This document shows positions 1-11,490 of a stretch of DNA of 64,000 nucleotides, in pieces. Origin of the DNA: Owenia fusiformis (lineage: Eukaryota > Annelida > Polychaeta > Sabellida > Oweniidae). The position numbers were made by a program, and so were the translations under genes. The stretch spans positions 16,796,020 through 16,860,019 of the forward strand of contig CAIIXF020000012.1 of assembly GCA_903813345.2 (NCBI GenBank), in the 5' to 3' direction. The notes under the pieces are model-generated. The model saw only the letters and a list, made by a program, of their open reading frames with translations. It did not search any database and had not been told where the DNA came from. How positions within the stretch are numbered: the stretch's first letter is position 1; each line of letters opens with the position of its first letter.

Positions 1-22
1 ATGTTATTAACATCATTTCCCG

Positions 23-690
23 ATTACTGCTCAATATTACAGAATATATGACATTTACAATGGTATGCATCATTCTACAATAGTATGCATTGATTCAATA
101 TCCCGAATCCCAATGGGAGCCAGGACTCGCATAGATGGCAGTTAATTACTAGGTTGTTCTCCACAACTGGCCCATTGGTTTATGTGTAAATATTGCTGTT
201 TTGAAACTTCAAATTCTCTACATATATCAAATAAATATCATATTTTCCTTCATCATTATTTACAAACATGTTTTAAGATTCAAAATTAGAAGTTTTGGAT
301 ATTTTCAATAAAATTTATCTTGGGAGATTTAGAACATTTTTTACATGTTAAAGTATGCTATTTAACCTACTGAATTTTTCGCCATCTATTGACAGTCCTG
401 AAGGCCATTACTGCTCAATATTCAGTGTAACTTGACATTTACAATGGTGTGCATCATTTCAACAATCGTATGTATTGATTGAATATCCCAATTATTACTC
501 AATATTATTGTATAAAATGACATTTTAATGGTATGCATCGTTCCACAATAGTTCGCATTAATTGATTTTCCCAATTACTGCTCAATATTACAGTATAAAA
601 TGACATTTACAATGGTATGCATCATTCTACAATAATATGCATTAATGGAATTTCCCAATTACTGATCAATATTACAGTGTAAAATAAAAA
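23..690. repeat. Degenerate 83-85 bp repeat cluster
   Basis: The core ATTACTGCTCAATATTACAG, followed by a stretch containing GACATTTACAATGGTATGCA, recurs with starts near 23, 407, 491, 574 and 659. The last four copies are head-to-tail with spacing of 83-85 bp; the first stands apart. Copies differ by substitutions and small indels, so this is an old, small minisatellite. No coding potential is seen in it. Confidence 0.75.
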
Positions 691-820
691 CAAATGTATT
701 ACTGAGACCAATCTGATGTTTATCTCAGATAATCTAGATAACATAGAACATGAATTATGAAGTATTAAGTTCCATGCAATTTACTTGCATCTCTAAATGC
801 GCCAATGAGATGTGTTATAA

Positions 821-1225
821 ACTCTAACAAACGGATTAATTATCAATGTAAATTTGTCATGGTGAAATTCTAAATAGAAACAGGTTTGTCGCAAAGACTA
901 ATCTAGTGTTTATCTCTGATATTTTAAACAAATTGTTTGAGATTACTAAACTGTTTTTAACATTAAATAGCTTTTCTTTTCAGGTGTCAACAATCTGCAG
1001 AGTAAAACCGATCGAGAGGAAAACTCAATAATTAAAAAAATAACTTTCTATGGAGTTGATCAATTAAATTCAAAATTTAACACAATGTTAATCATAGCAT
1101 TAGGGACATTATACAATTAAATGTATATAAAAAAATGAACTCAAAAATTATTTTTAAGGAAATAAGAACCCTCGGTTGTAGAAAATTAATCCATTCACTC
1201 TAACAAACGGATTAATTATCAATGC
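821..1225. repeat. Pair of 28-bp direct repeats in AT-rich gene-free DNA
   Basis: ACTCTAACAAACGGATTAAT and the bases after it occur at about 821-849 and again at about 1197-1225. The DNA between and around them (690-1613) is AT-rich with no supported gene. The pair could be flanking copies left by a deleted element or a chance local duplication. Confidence 0.5.
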
Positions 1226-1613
1226 AAACAAGTCATCAATCATTAATAAGCCAGATAAGTTACAGAAATAAGATGTGATGACGTCATTTCGTATAGTTAG
1301 CGTATCTCTTGTTTTTAGAACTCTGATTTAATAGTATATCCTGATATATGCTAGAAGAAGCTGTTGTTCATAGAATCGGCTAGTATATCCTTTCTGTAGA
1401 TATGATAGAGTGGTAGACAAACTATATGTTAGCCTTGATATATAACACAGCTTATATTAGTTCATATTTAGTAGAGTGGCAAATAGTACTAACTATACTA
1501 GTTGTCCGCCAAATATCTTGATATAGCATGTGTCTATACAACACGGGAGATACGGGAGATATTTCACACTATGACAGTTGATATTAGAGCATAGTTAACA
1601 GGATATTCTATTA

Positions 1614-3728
1614 CTATATAGCCTTTTTTGCACAGTGATTGCTACGACGAAGTCTTTGGTGGGTTACCTGATTCTTATACTGTTCAAAAACATTTGAAAC
1701 ATATGAAGGCATCTTATAATTATTTACAAAGTCAAACATAAAAACTAGTTTTTTTTCTTTTCTTCGATTGGATAAGGATCTCCATCCAAGACATGCCATC
1801 ACCTTCTCAGAGTTTGACCCTTGGATGCAACCACTTACAATAAGACCCGCTCTATATTGGACTCTATCTAAACTTGCTAAGAGGTTTAGATTTGCGCTGT
1901 CAAAAATAATATTGCCATATTCGAGATGTAGGAGAATGAATGCCATGTAAATTGTCTGTAAGTGTTTTGATCTTACTGAAAATTTGAGTGCTTTTAATGG
2001 ATTTAACATTTTATTACACCTAGTAATCACTGAGTTAATGTGTTCTTCAAAGCTAAGGTGTTTGTCTAAAATGATGCCTAAATGTTTATGGCTATTTACA
2101 AGAGGTATTTGCTCATTATTCATTGTTACTGGAATTTGTTTCTTAACTTTTCGTGTGTGTTTAGATTGAAAGATAACCTCCTTACTCTTAGATGCCTTAA
2201 ATTTGAGTTTCCATTTAGTGGACCAATTAGCCATTTCATTGATATCTGATTGAATTTTTTGATTTGTTGTTTCAACGGATTCATTCTTTGGTACTGTCAA
2301 GAAGATCGAACTATCATCAGCATATAAGAAAAGTTTACAATTATGAACTGAGTCTGCTAAGTCATTAATATATAACAAAAATAATAGGGGGCCAAGAATT
2401 GATCCTTGGGGAACCCCACTATTTATTTCATAGGATCTAGAGTCTCGATTTTGAAGATTTTGAGGAATATTTGCACCAGTTTCAGCATTACATGAAATGT
2501 CTGAATAAGTATCATTGATCCTTACTTTTAATTTCCTATCTGTTAGATATGAGGTCAATAACTCTATAATATTGTTGCCTAATCCATAAGATTTCATCTT
2601 ATGGAGTAACAAAAAATGTGGGACTGCGTCAAATGCACCTTCCACGTCTAAAAATATTCCACGGGTTGCTAGGTTAGAGTCAAAATTATCGGCTAACATA
2701 TTAACAATAGAAAATAGTTGCTTCTGTGTATTATGGCCTGGTAAGAACCCGGACTGATTTTCATAAATGAGGTTCTTCGTGGAAACATGGTCAAAAATTG
2801 CTGTATAAATTATTCGTTCAAAAAGCTTTGAGAGATTATTGAGGAGGCAGATTGGTCTGTAGTTGGATGGGTCTGTTTTTGAATTTTTATTCTTATATAT
2901 AGGAACAATTATACCCAGTTTCCAGCAATCAGGAAATGTATTTGTCTCCAAGAAAATAGTAAATAATTTAACTAGTTCAACATCGATAGAGTCAGCCACA
3001 AGTTTCAACATTTTGTTAGTGATATTATCTTCTCCACCTTAAGGTTCCGTAAGTTATCATTTATATTTTTTCGAGAAATATTTATGTAAGTCAAAGATTC
3101 ATTTGTTTTCATAGGACAGGGCGGCAATGACTTATCAATTATATTATGGTGGAACTTAGTCATGAACTTATTTAAAAAAGCATTTGCTTTTCCAAGGTCA
3201 TCATCAATAATTTTATCATTTATCTCAAGAAGAGGAATGCCTGTTGAAAACTTGGTTCCTATAAGTTTCTTTATAATTGTCCAGTAGTTTAGGCCATTTG
3301 CTGCTTCTTCATCCAAGTTATTACAAAGTTTATCTTGATAGTTGTTCTTTGAGTCAGTAATTAATTTGGTAAGATATGCGTTTTGCTTTTTAAATTGGTT
3401 GATGTTTAAGTCATTGCTGTCCTTTTTCATTTTTATTGTACAATTTATCTTTTTTATTGAGAGCTGACTTGATATCCTTGTTGAACCAGGGCATATCACT
3501 AGTTTTCAAGGTTGTAACTTTGCTTGGTATATGGGATTCAAATATATGAAAAAGTGCAGTAGTAAAATCTGATGTAATTTTGTTAACATCATCTTGTAGG
3601 TAAATACTGTTCCAATCGAAATCCTTAACAGCCTGATTCAGGTTGACTGTATTTGCCTCGCTATAAAGCCACGATCTCTTAGTAACCACATTTTGTTGAC
3701 TTTGGTGTGGTTGGTACAGTGTGGTCAT
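1614..3728 (-). pseudogene. 5'-truncated, frameshifted non-LTR retrotransposon (LINE), reverse transcriptase region
   Basis: Three overlapping minus-strand reading frames (1614-3011, 3005-3499, 3411-3728) together give a collinear LINE ORF2 from the linker after the endonuclease to the C-terminus. The upstream frame has the linker motif PWFNKDIKSALNKKDKLY. The middle frame has NAFLNKF-type sequence. The long frame carries the RT motifs YRPICLLNNLSKLFER, AFDAVPH, GVPQGSILGPLLF and the catalytic FLYADD box, then the usual LDRVQYRAG thumb-like segment. No apurinic endonuclease domain is present, so the copy is 5'-truncated near 3695, which is typical of target-primed retrotransposition. Frame changes near 3008 and 3450 make it non-functional as it stands. 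The motifs fit the Jockey/CR1/L2 group, but the clade cannot be fixed by eye. No clear poly(A) or target duplication was found at the 3' end near 1610. Confidence 0.88.
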
Positions 3729-4475
3729 GTTTCACTCTCTTTCTTGGTGTACTGGATTCCATTTCAGCAGTTTCTAATAGTAGATCTTCTTTTTTCTTCC
3801 TATCAGTTTCCAATTTCTGTTTCTGAACTTCAAGTTCAGTCAATTTTGTGTATAGCTCTTTATCTAGTGCTGTACATTGTATCCCTTTCTTAGGCTGTAC
3901 TGCGTCATAGTGTTCTTCATTAGGAACCTTCAAGTAAGCCAAATATATGGGTTTTTCTTTTTCTAAATATATGGGTTTCTTTTTTTCTAAGGTGGGAACA
4001 TCTACTATATCAGGATGAACATCTAGAATTGGGATATTCACATCACTTGAAAAAATTCGCAATGGACGTCCCGTCATGTTTGCCATAACCAGTGGTATAG
4101 AATCTGCAATTTCACAGTCCCAATGACCAGGGGTCTTTAAGCTATCAATATCATTTTCGTAATTGTCATTAATACCTTCAATTTTATAGTGATTTTTCTT
4201 TTCATTTAAATGTTTACATACTTTGCTTCTTAGTGAATTTGTTGCTGTTTGTTCTGGGTTCATTCCAGTAATTGATGTTAAGACAGCGGCAAAGAAGCAA
4301 TCTCCGTAAGGAGGTACGTCTACCCGTTCAAGTTCATTGGATGCTAGAATGTTATCCAGTCGCTCATAATGGTGGGCTGATACTAACTGCCTTCTTTGAA
4401 ATTCATTTGAACTTTGTCGTTTGGCTTTTCTCATCATCCTTCTCTCTTCAAACTTCCTGTCGAGATTTTTTTTGA
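3679..4475 (-). CDS. OTU-family cysteine protease-like protein (partial or broken gene)
   Basis: A minus-strand ORF (ATG at 4437, open from about 4475) encodes a protein of about 252 residues. Residues around 40-55 read PPYGDCFFAAVLTSI, which matches the OTU deubiquitinase/protease catalytic Asp-x-x-Cys loop. Further on, GHWDCEIADSIPLVMANMTG and the late EEHYDAV with the catalytic His match the rest of the OTU fold. The C-terminus is a charged coiled-coil-like stretch followed by a basic TPRKRVKH segment that could be a nuclear localisation signal. The stop codon lies at the junction with the truncated LINE, so the natural C-terminus may have been replaced by LINE insertion. OTU domains occur both in host deubiquitinases and in proteins carried by transposable elements; the LINE next door makes either origin possible. 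Function is inferred from family motifs only. Confidence 0.65.
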
Positions 4476-4629
4476 TTGTTTATTTCTCCCAGTTTTCCTT
4501 TTCCAGTTCTTGTCTCTCGCTTTAATTGGCGTCCTTTTCTTTTGCTGTTTTTTGATGGGTGTCAGTCTCTTAAAGTCAGATTCAAAACTGGTATCTAATT
4601 CAAATGAATCAGAATTTGGCTCATAGGTG
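4434..4629 (-). CDS. Basic exon upstream of the OTU ORF
   Basis: A minus-strand frame from about 4629 to a TGA at 4434 encodes an acidic start followed by a very basic segment containing KKRTPIKARDKNWKRKTGRN. It begins after a possible splice acceptor (AATAG on the minus strand, about 4630). It overlaps the start of the OTU ORF in another frame, so a one-base frameshift may have separated two parts of one protein. Basic N-terminal segments of this kind are common in transposon-derived and low-complexity invertebrate genes. I cannot name it. Confidence 0.35.
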
Positions 4630-4639
4630 CTATTGTGAG

Positions 4640-5540
4640 TAATATAACATTGGTTAAATACATTGATGAAATATTAAGGGCAGGTTTAGTAATGAATAAG
4701 GTAATGTTGTTCAGTTTCAAATTGGCTCAGTATAGTGAATACGGTATGTTAGTATACTTTAAGGAAAAGAGAGCTTGAGCGACTTTCAATTATCATTTGG
4801 CATAAGCGTGTCTGATTTTGGCATACACATGTCGCATTCTGGCATAATCGTTCATATCATAATGAAAAGTAAGTTTGCTTCCACACGAGGTACTTGTTCC
4901 TTGTCTTGAATGTCATTGTACCCATGTAGCTAACCATGTTTCATAAGAAGTATGATGGGATATGTCGGGCTCATTCCAGACATTATGTAAACAATCTTCT
5001 CACAGAATCTCTTCCACATTGCATTCCAAAGGAGGTTGATTCATGCAATGTAATTCTTAGTAGTTTGTGTGTAATCTATTTTGGGAGACCTTCTACAGAA
5101 GTGGGAAAGTACCTCTTGTGGAATTCGGCTGTTAATGGTGAGGCAAAATGTCTTGAGAAACAGAATCTATTACCTTAGAGGCAAAGCCAATTTGAAAGCC
5201 AATATCAGTGTAGTAGACTAAATGTCTAGGTATAAAATGTGTACAAATGAGACAGGGGCCACATGAAGGACTGTGGGTTTGAAGAAAGATAAGAGCAGGT
5301 TAGAGAGGGCAAGATGGGTTTGGAAAGTGGAGGAATGTTTAAGATCTGAAGAAATGGAATTGTGTAGAACTTTGTACAATTGGAAATTAGAAAATAAAGT
5401 GAAGATGAAAACTATAAAAAGTCTCGGCCTTAATGTTTAGGAACTTTAGATCCGTTTACCAATAAGGGACACCAATGACATTGATCATAAAAGACTTTAA
5501 GTAATAATGGACATTGGTCAAGAAGAACATTGGTGGTCAT
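4640..5540. other. No supported gene
   Basis: This stretch is AT-rich intergenic or intronic DNA. An 80-codon open frame on the plus strand at 4936-5178 has no recognisable motif and no splice or start context, so it is not called. The motif TTGGCATA recurs a few times around 4796-4850. Confidence 0.5.
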
Positions 5541-5546
5541 TTTTAA

Positions 5547-7117
5547 CTAACGGACACTATCATCATCACTTTTGGGATCTTCAATTTTCACAAGAGGTAA
5601 ATCATCTTCAGTATCCCAGTTACCACTACTTGCTATACCACTACCAGCATGCTTTAAAGGTATATTGTCATCAGTGTCCCAGTTTGATTCAGTGTTAATA
5701 GAACGATCGGCATCTTCATCAGGCCCTAGATCTTCAATACGGATGTCGAAATGTGGGTTATAAGTTGGACTATATACAATATTGGCTTCTGTGACCATCT
5801 CAGGGCTATCAGTATAACTTTGCCCAAGTGTAATAGCATTACTTCTGTCGTCATTACCAGATATTGCATTGGAAATACTGCTAATAAGATCATTAGTATA
5901 AGGGTCAGATAGAGGAGCAGATAATTGAACAGGACTATTCACTAATTCACCATTAAGATTAAGACCATATTCATGATAAGGATATGTACAGTTTGCCTTA
6001 CCAGTATCATTTTTGAACAAATTAGTACCAGTGTCCATATTGAGGATGCTCATATACTCAGTTTGCCCTCTTGATTGTGTAGCACATGAAACAGTTTTGT
6101 CTAATATTAGTGGCTGTGATTTGGACTGACCCTGTGGTGGTGCCTCTAGCTTGTTCTGTTCCAGTGTAGGTGCGTGCGATGCATACTGACGCTGTGGTTG
6201 TACCCCTAGCGTGTTCTGATTCAGTGGATGTATCTGCGATTTGTACTGGCCCTGTGATGGTACCTTTAGATTGTTCTGGTCCAGTTGAGATGTCCGCGAT
6301 TCGCACTGACCTTGTGGTGGGACCTCTAGCTTATTCCAGTCCAGAAGAGGTGCCTGAGATTCGTATCGACACTGAGGTGGTACCTCTAGCTTGTTCTGGT
6401 CCAGGGGAGATGCCTGTGTTTCATACTGATGATGTGGCGGTACCCCTAGCTTGTGACATTTCAGTGGAGGAGTCTGCGATTCATACTGACCCTGTGATGG
6501 TACTTCTAGTTTGTTCTGGTCCAATGGAGGTGGCTGCGATTCGCACTGAACGTGTGGTGCTATCTCTGGTTTGTTCTGGTCCAATGGAGATGGCTGCGAT
6601 TTGCACCGAACCTGTGATGCTATTTCTGGTTTGTTCTGGTCCAATGGAGGTGTTTGCGATTCGCACTGAGCCTGTGGTGCCATCTCTGGTTTGTTCTGGT
6701 CCAATTGAGGTGGCTGCGATTCGCACTGAACGTGTGGTGCTATCTCTGGTTTGTTCTGGTCCAATGGAGGTGGCTGCGATTTGCACTGAACCTGTGGTGC
6801 TATTTCTGGTTTGTTCTGGTCCAATGGAGGTGTTTGCGATTCGCACTGAGCCTGTGGTGCCATCTCTGGTTTGTTCTGGTCCAATGGAGGTGGCCGCGAT
6901 TCGCACTGAACGTGTGGTGCTATCTCTGGTTTGTTCTGGTCCAATGGAGGTGGCTGCGATTCGCACTGAACCTGTGGTGCTATCTCTGGTTTGTTCTGGT
7001 CCAATGGAGGTGGCTGCGATTTGTTATGACCCATTGGAGGTGCCTGAGACAACTCATTTTGGATCCGTGGAGGTGGTTTATGTTTTTCAGATTCTGCTGT
7101 AGTTGTATTTCTATCAC
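5547..7117 (-). CDS. Terminal exon of a Pro/Gln-rich repeat protein
   Basis: A 523-codon minus-strand open frame ends at a stop at 5547-5549 and starts directly after a good acceptor (TTATCTTTCAG) at 7118-7119. The first base pair of the exon completes a codon split with the upstream exon (phase 1), and the join keeps the frame. The N-terminal two thirds consist of about 16 imperfect 20-residue repeats of the type SQPPPLDQNKPEIAPQVQCE, rich in Pro, Gln and Asn and with a Cys in most units. The C-terminal part is non-repetitive and acidic, with a duplicated motif of the type NWDTDDNIPLK / NWDTEDDLPLVKIED. No catalytic domain is recognised. Likely an intrinsically disordered scaffold-like protein; function unknown. 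Confidence 0.72.
6121..7035. repeat. 60-bp coding minisatellite with 180-bp higher-order unit
   Basis: Every 60 bases the sequence returns to GTTTGTTCTGGTCCAATGGA in register, for about 15-16 copies. The downstream copies (6541-6960) are the most alike. There a three-copy block (6541-6720) is repeated as 6721-6900, then begins again at 6901. The array is inside the reading frame of the exon at 5547-7117 and 60 is divisible by three, so copy-number changes would not break the frame. Confidence 0.92.
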
Positions 7118-7486
7118 CTGAAAGATAATATACATTACCATCATTATTAGTGATTACTCACAAAATACTGAAATAATGAAAATACTATTTGCGTAAATTG
7201 AATTTTTAAGAGCCCTGAGGCATTGCATTGGAACTTTTTATATAACTGAACATTATTGAACTCTCATTGGTATGTATATGTATATAAAATGGGATATCAA
7301 ATGTTAATATGAATATCTACATGAGCACAAAACAGATATTTTGGTGAAATTGTCTTTTCTGCAAAGGGTAAATTACAATAAAGCACATTGCAATCTGAAT
7401 GATTCTATCTTTAAAAAAGTTTATCTACTCTGAAAATTAAATATGAAAATTAAGTGAGAAAAAAACTAATTAATATGTAACCATAC

Positions 7487-7615
7487 CTTTTATAGGATCG
7501 AGTTTTTTAGCAGCTTCAAGTAAATATGAATTACAATTATCATCACTCCAGGATTCATATATATCCATGTTTACAGCACAACAACATACTGCAGTGGGAT
7601 TAGATTCAAATGGTT
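7487..7615 (-). CDS. Internal exon upstream of the minisatellite exon
   Basis: This 129-bp minus-strand stretch is bounded by an acceptor (AATTCACAG, AG at 7616-7617) and a donor (AAAAG then GTATGG, GT at 7485-7486). It encodes 42 full codons including CCCAVNMDIYESWSDDN and YLLEAAKKLDPIK. It leaves one base (G) that joins with GT of the next exon at 7117 to make a Gly codon, so phase and frame agree across the 369-bp intron. The exon is an internal one; upstream exons were not identified. The protein family is unknown. Confidence 0.6.
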
Positions 7616-7619
7616 CTGT

Positions 7620-8840
7620 GAATTTTGACAAAAGTTATGCATAATTTCTAATTGTACAAGATGACAATGGATCATTAATAGAACAAGATAAAGGATTAAA
7701 GGAATAGTCTCAAAAGAAAATGCTAATTTGCACCATTCATATTCTGGATTAGTAAATTCTACATGGTAACATTATGAAAGATACATGGAAAGACCTTAAA
7801 ATGAAGCTATTTGAATAATTCTTCAATGTATTTATTGTAAAATGTAAGAATATATAAAAGACAAAAAGCTTCAAGTGACACATGCATCCTTTTATTTTAA
7901 TTTACTACATAGTTTAGCAAAAGTTTATTGAGTCTAAAAAGATTCATATGTGGTATGAGTCCTTTTATTACAATTATTTGTTTAATGTTATCTAACATAA
8001 GACTAAGAAACAAAAGGTCTCAAGTTTAATTTGGGTCGTTTTAGTTACTGTGTTTGTCTCAAAAGTGAAAGAATCAGAAAGAATCAGAAAGATCCAAATG
8101 TAATTTGGGACTTAATGACTTTTAAATATAGTAGTTTAGACCCTTTTGTTTCCAATCAATTTTGTTAAAATCTAAATGGGACAATATATTTTAATGTCCA
8201 TAATTAATTAATTAATTTTTTGTTTTAATTAACATTTTGTGACATGATAGAGAATGATCTGAGGAATATTTCTATTTAAAAAGCTCATTTTTGCCAAAAA
8301 TGAACTTGGGACCTTCTGACTCCAAGCCATCGCAGTGTTCTCCCTAATTTTTCAAAAGCGAGCGGTAAAAATTTTGAATGAAAATTAATGGCTGGTGACA
8401 GTATTATTACAGTGGTTCAAAATTAAATAAAAAAAGTGCCTTAAAAAAATCGGCACAAAATCGATACAATTCCTGAAACAACTTATATATATGAACATAA
8501 AATCACATCCATGTACACTTAACTTGCTTTATGGTTTTATTTTCACATGTACAATAGTATAAACAGAACAAGTGTTGTAAACATCTGCTAAACATAGGAC
8601 ATTACAAACAGTAACAGAGTAAAGTTGCACCATAACAGTTTCAAGCTCTCAGTAGTCAGATAAGCAGTCAGATAAGCAGTCAGATAATCTCAAAGACTAT
8701 AAAGCCTCCTGTCATGTATTCCATGACCAACAATTACAAAAATAATCATAAACATGTTTTAACACCTGTATTTAAAATAAGACAGGATAATGAGATTAAG
8801 TAACTACATGTAACTTAGCTGAAAAGGGTGGTTTAAGTGA
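7620..8840. other. No supported gene; AT-rich DNA with small direct repeats
   Basis: Nothing coding is supported here. Small features are an ATTA run near 8203-8216 and a 12-bp unit (GTCAGATAAGCA) repeated about three times at 8653-8692. This may be upstream intron or promoter of the gene at 5547-7615, but no exon is recognisable. Confidence 0.5.
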
Positions 8841-8842
8841 AA

Positions 8843-9121
8843 TTAACACGCCTCTCTTGTTTGTTTGCAAAAATTGAACACCTTGATATCTGGACCTTCT
8901 ATTACAATTGTCATCAGTGCATTTAAAACTTTTTGATTGAGCCTATTTCTTTGTTTTGACTTGATAAGTTTCATCTGACTGAATGACCTCTCACATTCAG
9001 CAGTGGTCATTGGAATAGTTAAGGCATATTCTGCCATCAATGAAAGAGTAGGAAATATGTTCCTATTGTCTAGGACTAGTTTTATAGAAGCACCAGTGTT
9101 TGTACAAGTTGGGCTGCTCAT
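8843..9121 (-). pseudogene. hAT transposase C-terminal dimerisation domain fragment
   Basis: The 92-codon minus-strand frame contains FPTLSLMAEYALTIPMTTAE followed by CERSFSQMKLIKSKQRNRL and the LMTIVIEGP ending. These are the hallmark of the hAT-family dimerisation domain (Dimer_Tnp_hAT), as found in hAT transposases and in host genes such as ZNF862-like and ZMYM-like proteins. Only the extreme C-terminus is present. No BED finger or RNase H-like catalytic core was found upstream, and no terminal repeats were recognised, so it is either a truncated transposon or the last exon of a domesticated gene. Confidence 0.82.
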
Positions 9122-9129
9122 CGCTCATC

Positions 9130-10770
9130 GTCAATAAATTGCAGTTTTATTATTCTATCAAGAAGATAAAAATACTATGATTTGTTGTTATAGTATTTCC
9201 AAAACGAGGCATTCATTCATTAACTTTGTCACGTGATAAAACATTTATGGTCATATAGGCGGGGCTTTATACTTTGAATGGCATCTGTAACAAAATCTCA
9301 TTCTTATGGTTTTCACTGCATCAAATTAGTTAATTCCACTCATTAATAACGAAGAGTATCAGTTATAAGTTCTGCTAACTTCACAGGCAAAATCCTTGAA
9401 CTGTGGTGAAGAAATCAAACTTTTTAAATGATGCCGCCAATCTTAGAATTGATAATTTGACGAAAAATTGCCGTCTAAAAATTGGCAAGGAGTTTCCTAG
9501 GATTTTTACACTTATTTCTGTGAGAAACATAGTTGAAATCGTAATCAAAATATGTATCAAACTTACACTCATCGTTTTCAAACAAAAAACAGCGTGGATC
9601 AGCTTGGTTGTCCATCAAATCATTGATAGTACACAACCTCGTAAATTGAAAATTTTTCCCTGGAAAACCACCTGAGCATAAACAGCGAGAAATGACAGCT
9701 TTTGCGCAAAATAATATTCTACTTACTCAGTTTCCTACTCGGCACAAGGGCTTGGATTTGTATTCAGATATCATTAATCCATGCCAATCTTATATTCTCT
9801 GGGAATATTGTTAAATGTTTGTGTTGATAACCGTGATATAAAAGCATCCAAGCCCGTCTCTCAGATTTCCTCCCGGGAATTATTCATGGACTTGGAAGAG
9901 TACGATCGCACTGAATGAACTGTTGAAAAAGATTCATTTCTGGTCAAAATTAAGAATCAAAACAAAGATCGTTTCTAGTGTTTTTTTGCTTATATTTATT
10001 GATTGAAAGTAGATTAGAATCGAAAGAATAAACAAGGTAAGTATTCGGCATGAAAGTGGAATCGGGAATACTAATTTGACTACATATTTCAGCCTAAAAG
10101 AAGAAGAAAATATTTTTCGCTATATCTTGATTTTCCAGTCAGGGAGAACACAGCATACTGTTCCAAATGAATTAACCGTTATAGGGTTTTAACTCCTTTA
10201 CTTTTGTATTCATTTTATTTCGGATTTCCATTTCTAGTGTGATTAACAAGTGTGCTATGTGTGCTATGGAATTGACAAAGACTAAATTTGCACTAGCATT
10301 CTATGACTGACTGTAAGTTTTAGCTTCCCCCTTCTGCAACTGTGTCCACTATACAATGATGAATTGTATCCCAAATTTTCCAATTTGTTTCTCAGAATTT
10401 ATTTTTGTCTGGTGAATGTAATTAATTTACAATTCTTTGAGTAAAGAAAGGCTGTTTAAATGTCTATATTTATGGAAAGAATGTTTGTGATTGAAAGCAG
10501 ACACAATGTTTAAGGGAGAATTTTCTTGGGCCAGCACATGTAGGGTGAAAATGTGTTGTGCTGTTTGGTTCGTATTGGAGTGTTTTATGAGGAAAATCAG
10601 TCTTGTTTGAAAATATCTCGTTGTAACAGGGGTTTATTGTTGTCAAAGATGGCACTTGAATAAGGGATAATGTTGACTGCTCTGGCAAAAAAGGAATGTA
10701 AGTGTCAACATTAGAAACCAAATGAGGAGTCTGTTTTTGAGGTTAGATCTAAAGAGCCAAAAATTTGAAA
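9130..10770. other. No supported gene
   Basis: AT-rich DNA with open frames of up to 90 codons on both strands, none with motifs or convincing splice context. There is no obvious tandem structure. Confidence 0.5.
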
Positions 10771-10774
10771 TTGA

Positions 10775-11052
10775 GGACCATTATTTAAAAGTTCTGCTTA
10801 AAAATTGCATGTAAATTGGTATGGTGTCAATTTGAACTGGTAAAATACTCTATTATAACATGTACCGTACAGAATAAAAGAGAGGTCCTCCATTGTGTGA
10901 ATAGATTCTGCCATGTTTTGATGTTGTAGGCTGACATTATGTTGGATTGAACTTGTTTTTTAAGCTCCTTGACTTGATATTGAATAGATTACCAGTGATT
11001 GTTAAAATGAAAATGCTGTGATTTGATTTTGTACTGAATTGAGATAACAGGG
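10775..11052 (+). repeat. Dispersed repeat, copy 1
   Basis: This stretch (starting GAGGACCATTATTTAAAAGT-like and running to TGAATTGAGATAACAGGGA) matches 52597-52980 closely in the same orientation, apart from an extra insertion in the second copy. It is a dispersed repeat of unknown type. No coding potential or terminal repeats were seen. Confidence 0.75.
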
Positions 11053-11084
11053 ATAAAACAGGCTTGAAAGTGTCAATTATGTCA

Positions 11085-11215
11085 ACGCTCATGCACTGGG
11101 GATGAACTGGACACGAGGGAGGTTTTGCCCGGTATCAAAATGGCGGCGCGTGAAAAAATTTCATTCAGTAAGATTTTTGTTTTTTACAATTTTCGTGCTT
11201 TTATCCTACATTTTG
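11085..11215 (+). pseudogene. Inverted copy of a first exon and its promoter-proximal DNA
   Basis: About 130 bp beginning CACTGGGGATGAACTGG and ending near GCTTTTATCCT is highly similar to the reverse complement of 51978-52100. It contains an ATG (11140-11142) in good context (ATCAAAATGG) and a 28-nt potential coding start (MAAREKISF plus one base) that runs into a good donor (A then GTAAGAT at 11168). The matching copy at 52019-52046 has ATT in place of this ATG. No downstream plus-strand exon is recognised, so this is probably an orphan duplicate, although it could drive a plus-strand transcript. Confidence 0.55.
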
Positions 11216-11490
11216 TAACAATGAAACGAGGCAATGTTTGACTTGCAACGAGGCAACTATTCTTTCTGTGATAGTGTCTACATTTATTGATCTTATTTCC
11301 ACCATTCTGGTCACATACGACCGATTACGTTTTACACGATATACATGATTATATATGTAAGAGTTAAAAAGAATAACCATATTGTTCATAAAGCGCTACA
11401 CTGGTCATTTATCTTTCAGAGCAAGACAACATGGATGAATCCTTTGCTATAGAATTCGGCTGTGCCATTCATATGGGCCATAACCCACCC

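Noticed and set aside
4936-5178. 80-codon plus-strand frame starting MFHKKYDGICRAHSRHYVNN
   Set aside because: No recognised motif, no splice or promoter context, and neighbours are on the other strand.
6170-7121. Long plus-strand open frames (310 and 155 codons) and a second minus frame across 6058-6966
   Set aside because: They are shadow frames of the 60-bp minisatellite; any stop-free frame repeats. Only the minus frame of 5547-7117 has splice sites and continues into non-repetitive sequence.
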